Assembly: GCA_036023115.1 (NCBI GenBank)
Contig: JAYKKT010000074.1
Coordinates: 12,422,501-12,486,500, forward strand
Origin: Brasenia schreberi
Taxonomy: Eukaryota; Streptophyta; Magnoliopsida; Nymphaeales; Cabombaceae
Length of the DNA stretch: 64,000 bases
Reading direction: 5' to 3'
The position numbers and the translations under genes are program-made. This document shows, in pieces, positions 22,500 through 34,700 of the stretch (positions within the stretch are counted from its first letter, which is position 1; each line of letters starts with the position of its first letter). The notes under the pieces were generated by a model, which had not been told where the DNA came from, did not search any database, and worked only from the letters and a program-made list of their open reading frames with translations.

Positions 22500-23000
22500 T
22501 TCAATTATATCGGCTTCACCTTGTTGTATGCTGTAGATTTCATCCTGTCAAACAAATCAGCCACCATTGATCGACTCAAGGTTGCTGTTGTAGGACCCTC
22601 TGATTTGACGTCGTCTATTACATACCAATTTTGTGATAGTGGAGCTCTTAATGGAAAAGAAATCTTGCAGCACGGGCTTGTCATTGATGTAAATCAATTT
22701 TATAATATTATGAATCAACATCCAAACTTATGTCTTTAATTTTGATAAATTGTATTTATGTGTGTGGGATAAATTATTATTGTTTAAATGGATATGATAT
22801 TACGTTTGCAAACCTATCTGGAAAATTGACAAATAAGTTTAGAATATGGAGCCCATGGTTTTGCAGAGACTGGCACAGCCAGTTCCATGGTGATGCAAAC
22901 ATGAAACTGGTCATCCTGGAGCCTGATCATTCTCCATCCCACGCTGATGCTGGGCCATTGGTCCAGCCTGGCTGTAATGATGGAAATGCACATTAGTGTG
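22500..23000 (+). other. unassigned open frames
   Basis: Two plus-strand open stretches (22521-22739 and about 22800-22996) have balanced composition. They include SNKSATIDRLKVAVVGPSDL and WSPWFCRDWHSQFHGDANMK. I recognise neither. They may be remnants of a host gene or of a transposon. There is no start context, splice structure or partner that would settle this. Confidence 0.2.
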
Positions 23001-23599
23001 TTTGATTCATGGTGTCATGCGGCTTAGACTTACATGGACTTGGAACTATGGTGCTGAGGAATTACGATTGTGTGTTTGATTTGCGTGATTTGTAAGTTCT
23101 GCTCACACTTGGGTTTACGTGTTAAGGAGAATAGCAACATGAGAGAGAAGGAGAATACGTGGGGTTTTTGTGCAGAACTCTAGAGTCCAGTTCCTATGAC
23201 CCACCTTCTCTTAATGCTGAAACTTTGGACTCAAATAGCATATGAAAGCAAAGTTTCATGCCAGTGAGGCACAATGAAACTTTGAACCGTAATCACCAAA
23301 AATCAAGATCCAATTTTCTTTTGACCCGAAACCAACCAAGTCTATAACTAATGACCTCGACTTGATAATTAAATTCAAAAATTAAGATTACCATTCAATG
23401 ACATGCTTTTTCTTTCAGATTCATACTCATATACTGGCTAATTCTAATGCAAATCAGCCTTATTTCTTTGTGGTTAACAAAAAACATACCAGCGGCAAAT
23501 GGAGTGGCAATGTCTGTGTTATGGCATGGCGAGCCGGTGCGCCTCGCCCAAATTTCAGAAAATAAAAAATTATAGTTATAATTTCGTGGTTTAATTTTA

Positions 23600-24205
23600 A
23601 TTTTGCATCCACAAAAGGTAAATACCTAGGATCAATTTTTTAGAATAATGGAAGAATTGATGGAGATGTTACTCATAGAATTAATGCTGGTTGGTTAAAA
23701 TGGAGAGGAGCATCAAGTATTCTTTGTGATAAGAAGATACCATTAAAGTTAAAAGGTAAATATTATAGAGCAGCAATTAGACCTGTCATATTTTATGGTT
23801 ACGAGTGTTGGACAGTTAATCATCAACATGTACAAAAGAAATGAAGATGTTGAGATGGATGAGTGGTCATACAAGAAAAGACTGTATACATAATGCGGTT
23901 ATTAGAAATAAATTATGTGTGGCACCAATAGAGGATAAAATGAGAGAATATCGTTTAAGGTGGTTTGAACATATAAAAAGAAGATCAAAAGAAGAACATG
24001 TAAGAAGGTATGAAAAACTAGATTTTGAAAGTATTAAAAGAGGTAGAGGGTGATTAGAAAAGTATTGGAAAGAAACAATAAAGAATGATCTAGCTTATTG
24101 TGAGTTAACTGCTAACATGGCACATGATAGGGCTCTGTGGAAACAAAGAATCCATGTAGCCAACCCCTTCTAGTATGGGAAAAGGCTTAGTTGTTGTTTG
24201 TTGTT
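23600..24205 (+). mobile_element. RTE-type LINE, 5'-truncated copy B
   Basis: It matches the last 600 bases of the [48 protein letters not shown], then ggcttag and a (GTT)n tail at 24187-24205. Stops interrupt the frame. The target-site duplication is aatttcgtggtttaa (23580-23594) and aattttgtggtttaa (24206-24220), with one mismatch. It is closely similar to copy A, including the [20 protein letters not shown] segment. Confidence 0.88.
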
Positions 24206-24571
24206 AATTTTGTGGTTTAAACCAATGAATTATTTTCTCAGCCAATGGTAACTCCGCCAGGAAAAGTTTTCCAATGAGAAAAAGTGGTCCATAGCCACGG
24301 GCTGTTCCTCTCCTTGGGAAAGAATACTGCTTTATAAGTTCTAAGTTTGCCTTTCGGCTCATGGGTTTCTGGTAAAATTCTACTTCTTAGGCTCACTATT
24401 TTAGTAAGACAAGGATAATGTTTCACAAATGGATACATGCAGGATGCTTTCTTGGATTAAAAAGAAACAACATAAAGGAGAAAACTGTAGAATATTGCTA
24501 ATATCAGGTTCTGTGGTTTATATGTGTGTGTGGTGTCTGTTTTGAGATTTGCAAACTGGATCTCTCTTTCC

Positions 24572-24577
24572 CTATAT

Positions 24578-24648
<71 letters not shown>

Positions 24649-24650
24649 GT

Positions 24651-24712
<62 letters not shown>

Positions 24713-24763
24713 GTATATATGTATATTATATGTATATGTGTATGTATATATATATATACAGAA
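24572..24763. repeat. long (TA)n/(TATG)n microsatellite
   Basis: About 190 bases of tatatatg-type repeat. Open frames of Tyr-Ile repeats on both strands are artefacts of it. Confidence 0.95.
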
Positions 24764-24985
24764 AGAGAGTTCGAAGCCAGCCATAAAATAGTATTTGGAG
24801 AGTTTGCCCACTTGGCAGTGCTTCAACCTCTTGTCTTTACCGGCTGAAAAAAGAGAGAAAAGAAGAAGAAATAAACCGTAAAATAAGATGGACCAATGAA
24901 GAGTAAACTTTGTTACCTTTTAATAAGTCTGGAGTTTAAAAAGAATCAGCAACTTGCTTCCAGGTATTAGAACGTGCTCACATTT

Positions 24986-25008
24986 ATTGTATGCGTTCAG
25001 CATACAAT
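24986..25008. repeat. short perfect palindrome
   Basis: The arms attgtatgc and gcatacaat flank the loop gttca. Half of it (tgtatgcgttcagcat) recurs at 25056-25071 about 70 bases on. Either copying of a short motif or a small hairpin-forming site. Confidence 0.5.
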
Positions 25009-25617
25009 ATAAATTGAAAGAGAGAGAGAGAATGCACATTTCTAACATAATGTCATGTATGCGTTCAGCATTTATTTTTTGTCAATGCATGTTCAAGTAA
25101 TTAATATGACCTTTTTATTATTTTATCAATCCATGATAAAGTAATTAATGTTGAAGTGTTATGAGTTCGAATATGGTAAGAACATTTACAAATATATCTA
25201 TGACCAACATGATGTAATGCAACATGAATTGAATTGCGTATAGAAAATCAAGTTTCAAGTTTTATTTAGGTTAAGTGAAATCACGATCTTGAGGGATACG
25301 ATCAAATGTAGTTCGCATGTAAGAAGATCGAGTAGAAATTGATCCGGGACCGAACGAGAAATTTTAATGAGTAAAATTTTCACATGTACGATAGTTCGAT
25401 TCCCAAGGTAATAGCGGATTTACATAGAGGGGCGTGCGGGACAGTTGTCCTCTCCTCGATGCTTCACATCTCCTAAGACGATGAAATATATATGTCGCCT
25501 CCTCCAACACTATTTTCTAGATCTCCTATTATTCTAAGGAGTACACATGTGAGCAGGGGTGTTTTAAGCTTCGGCCTCCTCTTGTAAAAAAAAATCACAT
25601 GAATGTATGTATGTATG

Positions 25618-25745
25618 TATCTACACCTGTGATCCTACCTTCAAGTATTATTTTATGGTTATGGATACTTACTAAAGATGGTAGTATCTATACCTGTGAT
25701 CCTACTACCTTCAAGTATATGGATACTTACCAAGGATGGTAGGGC
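25618..25745. repeat. imperfect tandem duplication, about 67 bp
   Basis: Each unit contains acctgtgatcctac, ttcaagta, tggatactta and gatggtag in that order. The second unit lacks a short AT-rich part of the first. Confidence 0.75.
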
Positions 25746-25759
25746 AGGATGCAGTGCGC

Positions 25760-26480
25760 ATGATGAATATGGGAACCGGTAATGGTACTAGAAATATCAG
25801 AACCGGTCAAAGCCAGAACTGGAACCCCCCAAATTAGGTCACGAAGCACACCAAACCTCGACATGTCTTGTGCCGGGTAAACTGGAGTAAGGGTTTTAGT
25901 TAGCTCAGAATATGGAATTGTCGGTTTCGATGCAGTTTCAATTTGAGTTTCGAACCAATAATTTTATTTAAAAAACGAAAAATTATAAAAAAATGAATTG
26001 GTAGTTTGTAGTCGCTTGTTTCAGTTTTATAGAAGGTGAAACAGGAACCGAACCAGATGGTCTCTGGTTTCGATTTTGGTTCTACCTGTTCTGGGTTCAG
26101 TCAGTTCCTGACCCAGTTTGGTCCCGGATGAAACTGTTGGGCCGGTTAGGTACTGGCCATGTCTACCGAAACCAATGGTTGGAACTGGGCAAGTCAGGAA
26201 CAAGCCAGAACTAGAACCACCTAAATTGGACCAGGAACCAAATCAAAATTGGGGACCTCTTGTTTGGTCCCAGTTCCACCTTCTAGGGAACCAGAACCAG
26301 CAGCTCAACCTTTTATTAAATTATTTTTTATACTTTTGTATTTTCATGTTTATCTGGTTTTAAACAGTTTGGAGCTCAAACCGGAAGCAGTGGTTCTGAA
26401 CTGAAACCAGAAGTGGCCTGGTCCCAGTTGGGTTCCTGTTCCTTGTTTCAAGAGAACCGGAACCCGTCATGTTTACTTGG
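25760..26480. repeat. GGTTC-rich dispersed repeat block
   Basis: Long run of gaaccgg, ggttccg and ccagaac words. It includes the ggccatgtctaccg terminus near 26157 that is shared with the block at 3205-3356. Reading frames here (for example 26118-26363) have a Pro/Gln/Asn-rich composition caused by the repeat. Confidence 0.5.
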
Positions 26481-26696
26481 CCCTATCTCTTCACATAAAC
26501 TAAAAAAGGGGAAAATGATGGTAGGGATGGTGGAACCGTGGAAGTATGCACTGTTGCACGTCGTGAGTGCAACAACCCTATTGTTGTTTGAAATTGAACC
26601 ATCAATATTATATTTCTTTAAATATTTTAAAATGCTAAAAAATAATATGAAAGTGATTTTATTGTTTAAATCAAGAACATATTTCAATTGATTAAT

Positions 26697-28898
26697 CAAA
26701 CAACAACTAAGCCTTTTCCCATACTAGATGGGGTTGGCTACGTGGATTTTTTGTTTTCTCATAGGCCTATCATATGTCATGCTAACAGTTAACTCAATAT
26801 AAACTAGATCATTCTTTATTGTTTCTTTCCAACACTTTTATAATCGTTCTCTTTCTCTTTTAACATTTTCACGATCTATTTTTTCATATCTTCTTACGAA
26901 ACATCCTTGGGTCGCCTTTCTATATGTTCAAACCATCTTAAATGATTTTCTCTTATTTTATTCTCTATTGATGCTACCCTCAATTTTTTTTCTAATAACC
27001 TCATTATGTATGTTAATGGGATACCTCTTTTTTCTAAGGTTCTCCAAAGAACATCCCTTGGTACCCTATCGTAAGATTTTTCTAAATCAATAAATATCAT
27101 GTAAATGTCTTTCTTTTTTCTCTAAAATGTTCTATAAGATGTCTCAAAAGGTGAATCACTTCAATAGTAGATTTGTTAGTCATGAATCCAAATTGGTTTT
27201 CTTTTGTATTTGATACTTGTCTTAACCTATGTTCGATAATTTTTAATTTCATAGTATGACTCGTTAACTTGATACATCGATAATTTGAACAATTCTAAAT
27301 ATCTCTCTTGTTCTTATATATAGGTATAAGTATACTCTCTCTCCATTCCTCGGGCATCTTTTGGGCCCTTCATATTTCATTAAATAGTCTTATAACACAA
27401 GTGATTCCTATTTCTCCTATAATTTTTCATACTTCTATAGAAATATTGTCTAGTCCTACAAATTTACCAACCTTCGTATATTTAAGAACATCTTTGACTT
27501 CATTCTTTTGAATACAGCAATAGAAATTGCGGTCTATATACTTTTTTATTTGATAACTCTCCTAAATTAATATTAACATTTGTATTTTCATTAAAAAACT
27601 TATATAAATAATTTTTTATTTATTTTTGATATATCATTCGCCACTGGAATCTTCTCATCATCATCTTTAATGCATCTAACAAAAGTAAGATCCTTAATTT
27701 TCTTATCTCTCCCTAAAAATATCTCTTTAATCTTCTTTTGAGTTAAGTTTTTTATATAAATCCTCTCAAATTTTAACTTTTGCTTCACTAACGACTTTTT
27801 TTGCTTCCTTATTTGCTTTCTCATAAGCTTCTAAAGTTTGTTTTCTTAGCGTAATGTAATTTATAATATGCCCTCTTTGCTTTGATTTTATTTTGCATTA
27901 ATTCACTCCACCAATCTTCTTTTTATGCCGGTACACCTCCCTTATATTCACCAAACACATCTTTCACCACTTTCTTAATATGTATAGCCATATTATTCCA
28001 CATATCATAAGGTGTACCAACATAATTCCAAGCATATCTTTCAAAGACTTTATTTTTAAATATACATTCTTCCTCGCTTTTCAGGTTCTACCATTTAGTC
28101 TGAACAACTCGATGCACTTTTTCTTCTTTGTCTGTTTTTTTATTTGTAAATCCATAACTAAAAGTCGATGTTGAGTGGTTAAACTTTTTCTTGGAATTAC
28201 CTTGCAATATTTACAACTTGAGGTACATAAGCACAAACTATATTTAAAACCTATGCTCCTAACACTAATTTCAACGTCATGATTCAGTCACCATATCATT
28301 GTATGTTTACTAAACTATTCTTTAAATCTTTATTTATAATAATACCAATTTTATTTTAATTCTTTTTCTTTTTTGAGTACCATAATTTAAAACATGTATT
28401 CTCAATTTCTTTTGCTTTTTATCCAACCTATTTTGTCTCTTATAAACATAAAATATTAATCTTTTTCTTAATCATAGTATCTACCACCTCCATTAATTTA
28501 CCAATCAATGTTCTGATATTCAAAGTACCAATACGAATTTTATTATCTAGAATTAGTTTCCTTAACTCTCGCATCTGTTCATTCAGAAAATATGGAGACC
28601 CTTACTGTAATTTGTTCACAGTATTCGAGCGACAATGTAGCGAGACTAATTTCTTTACTCACACCCGTCTATGATGTGGAAACCCTCTATCCAATTGATT
28701 CACTACATCAGGACAAAGATGCCCTTACTTTTCATTGCTTTTGGGCTCTTCAGTTCATCCTTAAAAGGGAATGCCCCAACACAATCTTCAAAATATATAA
28801 AATCTATGATAGATAAGTCCGACAAAGTTTTACGCTAGTTGTCAAAAGCCTAACGCAACCCTCCTCTTTTATTCGGACTTGGGATGGGGAAGGAGTTA
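26697..28898 (-). mobile_element. RTE-type LINE, internally deleted copy C
   Basis: It starts on the minus strand near the LINE 5' end (cggacttgggatgggg region, about 28890) and ends in (GTT)n, seen as caaacaacaac on the plus strand at 26697. It runs through remnants of the endonuclease region and part of the reverse transcriptase. IFIDLEKSYDRVPRDVLWR is joined after YIMRL to the distal EKKLRVASIENKIREN, so the catalytic core and about 500 bases are missing. Stops are frequent. The target-site duplication is atttcaattgattaat (26681-26696) and atttcaattgcttaat (28899-28914), with one mismatch. Confidence 0.9.
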
Positions 28899-29205
28899 TT
28901 TCAATTGCTTAATATTAAAAAGAAATAATAACTAGTTAGTTAACGAATTTACGTAATTTACATATCAAAATTTTGCACATAAATTTCTTTTCATTATTGA
29001 ATTAGCAAGATCAACTACTATACCAATAAAACTGAAATAGGAACCGCGCCATTGTAACATTTATTCACATCCTCTTTTCAAAAATACGATGTTTCCAAAA
29101 ATGTCAGTATAGAATCAATAATTATAATAACAACAATGATGATGTTTATTTATTTATTGAATTGTTAAAATGCTTCGAGATTTGGGTGTTTTAAGTTATA
29201 TTAGA

Positions 29206-29335
29206 CATGTTTGGTTCAAAACAGTCGGTTTTGATTTGCCTTGAAACTGGAACCAGAATTGAACCGTCAGTTTTGTGCCAGCAGTTCCAGAGTGGTACTA
29301 AAACCAAAACAAGAATCATCCTTAAACTTGGCAAT
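29206..29335. repeat. GGTTC-type dispersed repeat, partial
   Basis: It opens with ttagacatgtttggttc and continues with ggaaccagaattgaacc words. This is the same terminus (TAGACATG) as the copy starting at 29772. Confidence 0.45.
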
Positions 29336-29771
29336 GCAATGTGTGGAGTCAAGCTCTCCACCACCACAATGGTAGAGAGCACCCCGTATGGTTTCGGTTA
29401 TGTAATTTCTTATATTGTTGTAGGTCTTAATCAATAATTTATCTCTCAACATGATGACCAACTTCAGAAAATAACAGTAAAATTAGGTTTTTCTTATTCT
29501 TTTTTCAAATTTTAGAGATAATAACATTTTCTGAAAAAAAAATCAAGAATTTACAATTATTGATCACTAGAATGATAAGGATGCCAAACCCAAATGACCC
29601 GTCAACCGATTCATTTAGCAGTGATACTACCAAATATTCGTGCCTGGGTTCCGAATTCGAGACGTTCAAGTTCAAGATGCTTCATGAGCAAAAACCCGAC
29701 CAGGAGAGGAATGGTCCTTTTCCAGTGACTGACCTACGTTTGAATGAGGTAGGTTCACTTATTGTTTTGGT

Positions 29772-30080
29772 TAGACATGGCTTGTTTGGAATCGGTTCGG
29801 CGGTCTCAACTGAAACCAAACTGCATTCAGGAACCAAAAGTGGACAAACCGAATCAGGAACTGGAGACTACCCAGTTTGGTTCTCTTTCTACCTTCCATG
29901 GAATCCATACCAGGCCAGTACTAAACCACCGGGTCTATAATTTTTCAATTTATAGGAAATTTTAAATTTTAATGTTTTTTTTGTTCAGAGTGCCATATGA
30001 CTTAGACCAGAACCAACATGGTCTTGGTTCGGTTCCGGTTCTTAGTTCTAGAAAAAATGAGACCAGACATGTCTAGTCTA
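29772..30080. mobile_element. candidate MITE with TAGACATG termini
   Basis: The left end reads tagacatggcttgtttgg. The right end, on the opposite strand, reads tagacatgtctggtc, giving an inverted terminal match of about 9 bases. The interior is GGTTC-rich and has no coding capacity. The length of about 310 bases fits a miniature inverted-repeat element. No target duplication was identified. Confidence 0.4.
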
Positions 30081-30379
30081 GGCCACAGGATATGAGATCT
30101 AAATCCAGATGGGTTGGGCTAAGGTTTTGGTAACAAAAGAAGAGATCCACTCTTGCGTCTCTTTATCGAGAGACCCAATAACTCACAAAGGTTATTTCTC
30201 GATTTGTTGCAAGTAGGGCCATTGCCACCACTCACAGCATCCACCCCAGCCCTACATGGGGTGGGTTCATAGGTTTAAGACCTAAGTCTCTATTATTCAG
30301 GGCATGTCAAGGTTGGGTTTAGCGTAGACCCACTAAGACCAACCTTGAAATATAAATGCAATACATATGAACTAGACAT

Positions 30380-31175
30380 ACAATATACAAATGTATTGAT
30401 TATATATATAGAGAGAGATTTGTACATATGTGCATTCATTCATGCTTAATCCATTTAAAAGATCTCCGATAAAAATTTAAATTTAAAAATAAAATGTATC
30501 ATTATACTTGCAAATGGCATATTAAATACTTTTAAAGACAAATCTTAACCATAAATCATGTCGATTAAACAATAGAGGCATTTAAGCAGATTTAAGTATG
30601 AAGACATTCATAGAGTATGCTCTCATATATATATATATATAGATAGATAGAGAGAGAGAGAGAGAGTATATGCTTAATTTAATCAATGTTTAAATTTATT
30701 AACACCTCCACTAATTGATCAACAATAGAGATTTAAATCTAAAAATGTGATTATACCATTATGCATTAAATGCGAGTACAAAAAGTATAATGATACAATA
30801 TTGCTTCTTGGATTTAAATCTCTACTCAAACCATAAAGAATATTTGAGAAGATTTAAGTATGAATTGTTATTGAACAAGAACCCCTCTCTATATATATAG
30901 AGAGAGAGAAAGAGTGAGAGATGTTAGATAGCTATACATGGTAGATGTTGCTTGATCGTCATTACCATTCATGTGATGAATTGAATGATGATGATCAATG
31001 CATCTATCTTATATAATATTTGATGTACCTATATACATTAAATGATATACATTAAATGACATCGTTTTTCATGTCGATATTGACATGCGACTCGATTTGC
31101 ATTGCACAAATAGTCTACTAAGCATAATATGTTTAGCAACTCTCAAATTTCTTATATATATATATATATATTAAT
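30380..31175. repeat. AT-rich block with repeated (TA)n(GA)n units
   Basis: Two similar segments (about 30460-30668 and 30690-30910) share a gatttaagtatgaa motif followed by TA and GA tracts, and look like a diverged tandem pair. A plain (TA)n tract lies at 31154-31172. No gene was seen between copy C of the LINE and the ABCG promoter. Confidence 0.5.
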
Positions 31176-31622
31176 GAAAAGTCGTTATAAAGAACCGAAG
31201 GGCCTTAAGAAGGTGTTTGATTCTATTGGGACCACATGCTCAGTTTCAGCAGCTCAAAGAGGGTTTCGTATATGGTAAGTTGCATTAGGGCATTTTGGCT
31301 AAGTCTTGACAATGAATGGTCCATGTAATCGTAAGTTAATCTTAAGTAATTTAATGCGTTTATGTACATTATTTATGATCATATTATGTTTAATTAATTC
31401 ATTAAAACCATTTTTCAATACCTAGTGGGTTGGGGAGGGGTCACGCTCGATTTGGATCGAATGTAATCCAGGTCTGATCCGTTAACTACCATAGAATGGA
31501 GCTGAAGTCCTTTGCCTCCAGGAAGCCGTTGGTTTTCTGGGACTCAGTTATGAGCTAACGATATTTCTCTCCCTCTCTCTGATCGACGAGGGCGGCACAC
31601 CTCTTGGAAGGGCCAGGGGGAG

Positions 31623-31630
31623 TATAAAAG
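31623..31630 (+). promoter_or_regulatory. TATA box of the ABCG gene
   Basis: TATAAAAG lies 114-121 bases upstream of the ATG at 31744, with a (TC)n tract at 31680-31700 between them. The spacing gives a 5'UTR of roughly 80-90 bases, with transcription starting near 31655-31660. Confidence 0.6.
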
Positions 31631-31743
31631 GCCACAGTCTTCCCTCCCTCCCTTCCGCGAGTCACGCTCCGCCATCTCATTCTCTCTCTCTCTCTCTCTC
31701 CTGGATCCTCGACGAATTGTCCTAACGAATATTTCCGATCGCC

Positions 31744-34700
31744 ATGAACACGGCGGTTTTCCGATGGTATCCGACGATCTCCGTCATCTTCATTATCGCC
31801 TTCTTCTTCTTCACGATAAACCCCGTCTCCGTTAAGACGCAGGACGATGACAACCCTCGGACGACCGATCCGGCGCTCGTCACGGCTGTGGCCGAGATGT
31901 TCTATAGCAGCCTTTCCAACAACCTCACCAGCGTCTTCCTCACCAAAGACGTCACGAAGAGTATCTCGTTCTGCGTCAAGAATCCGTGCGTTTTCTTTTC
32001 TTTTCCCTCTGTTCTGGTCGCTCGATCTCGAAATGCGAGGGATTTTGTGAAAAAAGTGATGAATATTGCGACATTCTTGTTCTATTTGTACGTTTTGTTT
32101 TCTGAAAATCAAATAGCGGGATGTACGCAGTTTCAGGATTTCTGATTCAGTGCGTTCTCGGTTCTTAGCTATCCGTATCTTTCTCTCTTTGTTCTTTTTT
32201 TTTTTGAACGTGAAGGTTGATTTTGCACTGTTTTACTGACATGACCAGATAACCTGCAGTTTGCTTTGTTTTCGACTTCCGGAAATATGTAGAAGGAGTT
32301 TCTTTTCTGTTGGATTCGAGTTGGAAAAAGTTTATTTCGGAAGTTTTTAAGCATTAGCTATTGTGATCTAAGCGATCTCAGATTTTCTTATTCTGTTTAT
32401 TTTGGCTTTTCATTGCTCAGCTCTAGTTTTATCCTGGACCTTTTGAACTCGATTCTTGCGGTCTTTGTCATAGGATCAGATAATCTGGAGCTTGCATTGT
32501 CTTAGTTTTCACGAAATTGTTCCTAAATGTATTTATTCTTGTAGACGTTCGAACTTGTAGGTAGACTTCTCGACGGATTTGAGTTGGAGAATGTTGATTT
32601 CTATTTTCTATTTTCTCATGTTCGATGTGGGTTGTCCTTGTAGAGAAACTGACTGGAATGGAGCCTTCAATTTCTCGTCAAATTTGACCTTTCTGTCTTC
32701 TTGCATCCAGAAAACTAACGGTATGCACTTTTTTTGTGTTCTTCTTGTGAAATTGTGTGATCGAGCCGCTTATGCTGAAATTCGCAGTCTTTTATAGGAA
32801 ATCTGGGTTTGATATAATACAAAGGATAAGCTGATGTGAACCCTCCGGAGGTCGAACTCGGGATCTTAAACTTGGAGGCTTTTAGGTCAACCCATACCCA
32901 TGAGAATAGCTCCTTGTGCGAAGGTTATAAAATATAGCGTTATTTGAAGAAATATTTTCCTAAAAAGTATATGTCCTTAAGATTTCCTAACTTCTTGCAA
33001 AGATGCAAACACGAAATTTTGCTGGCGTCTAGACGGGAACCATATTTTCTTTCTCTGACTATTCACATGTTTTGTTGTTGTGTAACTTGGACAGCAATAG
33101 CATGTTTTCATCTATGTAAACAATGTCATTATCCAAGCTGAATAAAAGAAATTATGCTTATGATGTGCATGCATAGCTATATAAACCAATGTAGTAAGTA
33201 AAGTGATCGTCTCCTCTGGTAACAAGATTGTTTATGATGTGCATGCATAGCTATATAAACCAATGTAGTAAGTAAAGTATTAGATTCAGATCCTGTGTCG
33301 CATGGGATGCCAGTCGTCCAGACTCCAGTATGTATTATCCAATTTCATATCAAAAGGACAAAAGCCCCATAAAATCTGAAATTCTAAAAGGTTTGATATT
33401 AAACCGAATATTATGCTGAAATAACAAAACATAGTATCCAATGCATAACAACAACAACAACAACTAAGCCTTTCCCCATACTAGACGGGGTCGGCTACAT
33501 GGATTCTTTGTTTCCACAGATCCTTATCGTGTGCCACATTAGCATTTAACTCACAATAAGCTAGATCATTCTTTATTGTTTCTTTCCAACACTTTTGTCG
33601 TCGTCCTCTAGCTCTTTTAATACTTTCTAAATTTAGTTTTTCATACCTTCTTAGAGGTTCTTCTTTTGATCTTCTTTCTATATGTCCAAACCATCTTAAA
33701 CGATATTCTCTCATTTTATCCTCTATTGGTGCCACTTCTAATTTGTTTCTAATAACCTCATTATGTATATGGTATTTTCTTGTATGACCACTCATCCATC
33801 TCAACATCTTCATTTCTGTCACAGACATCTTTTGTACATGTTATGATTAACTGCCCAACACTCAGAACCATAAAACATGACAGGCCTAATTGCTGCTATA
33901 TAATATTTACCTTTTAACTTTAATGGTATCTTCTTATCACAAAGAATACCTGATGCTCCTCTCCATTTTAACCAACCAGCATTAATTCTATGTGTAACAT
34001 CTCCATCAATTCTTCCATCACTCTGAAACATTGACCCTAGATATTTAAAACTTTCCTTTTGGGAGATGCAATGTGTGATAATTTTAATTTCTATGTCCTC
34101 TGAGGTAACCAAATGATCAAACTTACATTCCATATATTCTATCTTTGTTCTACTAAGTCAAAAGCCTTTGCTTTCTAATGTTTCTCTTCATAGTTCCAAT
34201 TTTCTATTAACTTTTTCCTTAGACTCCTCCACTAATACAATATCATCTGCAAATAACATACACCAAGGTACTTCATCTTGAACATGTTTTGTTAACTCAT
34301 CGATCACCATTATAAATAAGTATGGACTTAAAGTTGATCCTTGATATAACCCAATATTAACTTCAAAGAAGTCTGTCATTCCTTCATGCATGTTTTTGCA
34401 CCATCATACATGTCTCTTATAAGGTTAATGTATGTCAATGGGATACTTCTTTTTTCCAAAGTTCTCCAAAGAACCTCCCTCGGTACCCTATCATAAGCTT
34501 TTTCTAGATCAATAAATATCATGTGAAGGTCTTTCTTTTTTGCTCTAAAATATTTCATAAGACGTCTCAAAAGGTAAATCACTTTAACAGTAGATCTGCC
34601 TGGCATGATTCCAAATTAGTTCAATGTCTCCCTTATTCTTATATATGAGTATAAGTGTACTTGCTCTCCATTCCTCGGGCATCTTTTGGTTTTTCCATAT

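Noticed and set aside
24526..24847. Open frames of repeated Tyr-Ile on both strands
   Set aside because: They are translations of the (TA)n/(TATG)n microsatellite.
28592..28816. 74-codon plus-strand frame METLTVICSQ...
   Set aside because: Antisense reading of the LINE copy C 5' region. The same wording can be derived from copies D and G.
29560..29940. 126-codon plus-strand frame
   Set aside because: Runs through the GGTTC-rich repeat; composition is repeat-driven and no family is recognised.
31555..32112. 185-codon minus-strand frame over the ABCG first exon
   Set aside because: It is the antisense shadow of ABCG exon 1 and its promoter, and its Arg/Glu-rich composition comes from CT tracts.
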